64,000 nucleotides of DNA from an uncultured Lachnospiraceae bacterium (GTDB taxonomy: Bacteria; Bacillota; Clostridia; Lachnospirales; Lachnospiraceae), in assembly GCA_910588215.1 (NCBI GenBank), contig CAJUQJ010000013.1, positions 1-64,000 of the forward strand. The letters are read 5' to 3'. A program made the position numbers and the translations under genes. Below, piece after piece: positions 63,117 through 64,000 of this stretch; within the stretch, counting starts at the first letter, position 1, and each line of letters opens with the position of its first letter. The notes below the pieces were generated by a model, which was given only the letters and a program-made list of their open reading frames with translations, did no database searches and was not told where the DNA came from.

Positions 63117-63668
63117 ATGGCGAGAAAAGAGACGATTACAAAGAATGAGATATTGAATACGGCATTCCAGATGGCAAGACAGGAAGGAATCTCGCAGGTA
63201 AGCGCCAGAACACTGGCTGCCAGGGCGGGGTGTTCCACACAGCCGATCTTCCGGCTCTATAAGAATATGGAAGAACTTGGCAATGAATTGTATGACAAGG
63301 CGATAGAGTTCTTTGGTGATTACTACGAGAATTTCCCGAAGACGCATGAGACGCCTTTTGTGGATCTGGGGCTGGCGTACATTCGCTTTGCACAGGAAGA
63401 ACAGCAGCTTTTTAAGCTTTTGTTTGTTTCCGAGAATCGTCATGGTAAGAGTTTGTATGACCTTTTGAACGGGGACAGAAGTACCGTTGTCAAAGAGATC
63501 GGCAACGCCAAGGCATTTGGCTGTAAGGATCCTGGCGGTATGTTTATGCGGATGTGGATTTTTATCCACGGCTCAGCATGTATGTCGTTGACGGATGATT
63601 ATGACCTGCCGGAAAATGAGACAGTCAAGCTTTTGGAGGAATTTTACCGGGTATTCCGGAATGCATAG
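63117..63668 (+). CDS. TetR/AcrR-family regulator
   Basis: 183 residues. An N-terminal HTH (residues 6-55: ITKNEILNTAFQMARQEGIS, ARTLAARAGCSTQPIFRLYKNME) and an alpha-helical ligand domain. GAGAGGGA 7 nt upstream sets ATG 63117; an in-frame ATG at 63063 lies inside the promoter. It is preceded by a strong promoter and likely regulates itself. The effector is unknown. Confidence 0.85.
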   Translation: MARKETITKNEILNTAFQMARQEGISQVSARTLAARAGCSTQPIFRLYKNMEELGNELYDKAIEFFGDYYENFPKTHETPFVDLGLAYIRFAQEEQQLFKLLFVSENRHGKSLYDLLNGDRSTVVKEIGNAKAFGCKDPGGMFMRMWIFIHGSACMSLTDDYDLPENETVKLLEEFYRVFRNA

Positions 63669-63712
63669 AGAATGGCAGGGACGCACAAAGAAGGGGACAT
63701 TTTTAATAAAGG

Positions 63713-64000
63713 ATGGCAATAGAGAATCGATACGATATTATCACAAGAATCAATGAGCACTATGGTAAGATGAGCAAAGGACAGAAAGCGATATCAGCTT
63801 TTATCTATGATCATTATGATCAGGCAGTGTTTATGACGGCTGCCAGATTGGGCGATACGGTGGGTGTCAGTGAGTCTACAGTCGTGCGGTATGCGATGTT
63901 TATCGGCTATAATGGATATCCGGAATTTCAGAGAGATCTGGAAGACTGGGTGCAGAATAAGATCAACTCGGTGCAGAAGATCGGTGCCAAGTACGGCAGA
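63713..64000 (+). CDS. RpiR/MurR-family regulator (partial, cut by window end)
   Basis: 96 codons to the edge. The HTH_6 domain of RpiR-like sugar-phosphate regulators is visible: MSKGQKAISAFIYDHYDQAVFMTA and VGVSESTVVRYAMFIGYNGY. The SIS sugar-phosphate binding domain should lie beyond the window. A stop just upstream (63707) forces ATG 63713, though the AAAGG box touches it. It follows TetR by 45 bp. Confidence 0.8.
   Translation, partial: MAIENRYDIITRINEHYGKMSKGQKAISAFIYDHYDQAVFMTAARLGDTVGVSESTVVRYAMFIGYNGYPEFQRDLEDWVQNKINSVQKIGAKYGR

Noticed and set aside
1..64000. CRISPR arrays, tRNA and rRNA genes
   Set aside because: No regularly spaced direct repeats and no cloverleaf or rRNA-like sequence seen on either strand by eye.

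Overview
The window looks like a piece of chromosome from a spore-forming, obligately anaerobic Clostridia bacterium, most likely Lachnospiraceae. Supporting genes are spoIVA, a SpoVAF/GerA-type germination protein with a near-consensus sigma-G promoter, the oxygen-sensitive ribonucleotide reductase nrdDG, a biotin-dependent Na+ pump operon, LplB/LplC-type sugar transport, and strong AAGGAGG-type ribosome binding sites. No rRNA, tRNA or CRISPR array was seen.

Layout. (1) 1-10060 is an A+T-rich, sparsely packed accessory segment. It holds small unknown proteins, an XRE regulator, a lipoprotein, a short type I toxin-antitoxin-like locus at about 2924-3238, a DUF927-like P-loop ATPase (721 aa) translationally coupled to a D12-class adenine DNA methyltransferase, and the 3' remnant of a group II intron (maturase tail plus domain V) that marks the edge. 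(2) 10056-14360 is a chromosomal mix: XRE membrane regulator, a cluster of hairpins, HD hydrolase, esterase, YkgJ-type protein, DUF4358 lipoprotein. (3) 14504-18944, minus strand, is a spermidine/putrescine operon (XRE-cupin regulator, potABCD). (4) 19536-30311 is a plus-strand run of housekeeping genes: lactonase, spoIVA, purine nucleoside phosphorylase, amidohydrolase/deaminase, membrane MutS-like ATPase, RNase HI, HAD phosphatase, WYL regulator, aminotransferase. (5) 30417-33990 is the nrdD-nrdG-dut nucleotide block behind a strong promoter and a pair of NrdR-like boxes. (6) 34164-39511 has the germination protein, mannose-6-phosphate isomerase and a hybrid histidine kinase. (7) 39789-47470 is a beta-fructoside utilisation island: LacI regulator, two permeases, solute-binding protein, GH32 hydrolase, fructokinase. 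A broken sigma-factor start lies at its left edge. (8) 47551-54372 has a D,D-carboxypeptidase, then a five-gene biotin/Na+ decarboxylase-transcarboxylase operon. (9) 54584-62719 encodes a 2711-aa secreted multidomain protein with a nine-G tract near its start. (10) 62815-64000 has a highly palindromic intergenic element, a TetR regulator, and the start of an RpiR regulator cut by the window edge.

The least expected items are the 26-codon hydrophobic toxin with its convergent antisense promoter (2924-3238), the frame-controlling G9 tract in the giant exported protein, the roughly 190-bp multi-palindromic element at 62815-63007, the spoIVA ribosome binding site buried in a terminator-like hairpin, and the Na+-pump operon, which carries both a 12S-like and a 5S-like carboxyltransferase plus an OadG fused to a lipoprotein domain. 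All functional statements come from reading motifs; no database search or folding program was run.
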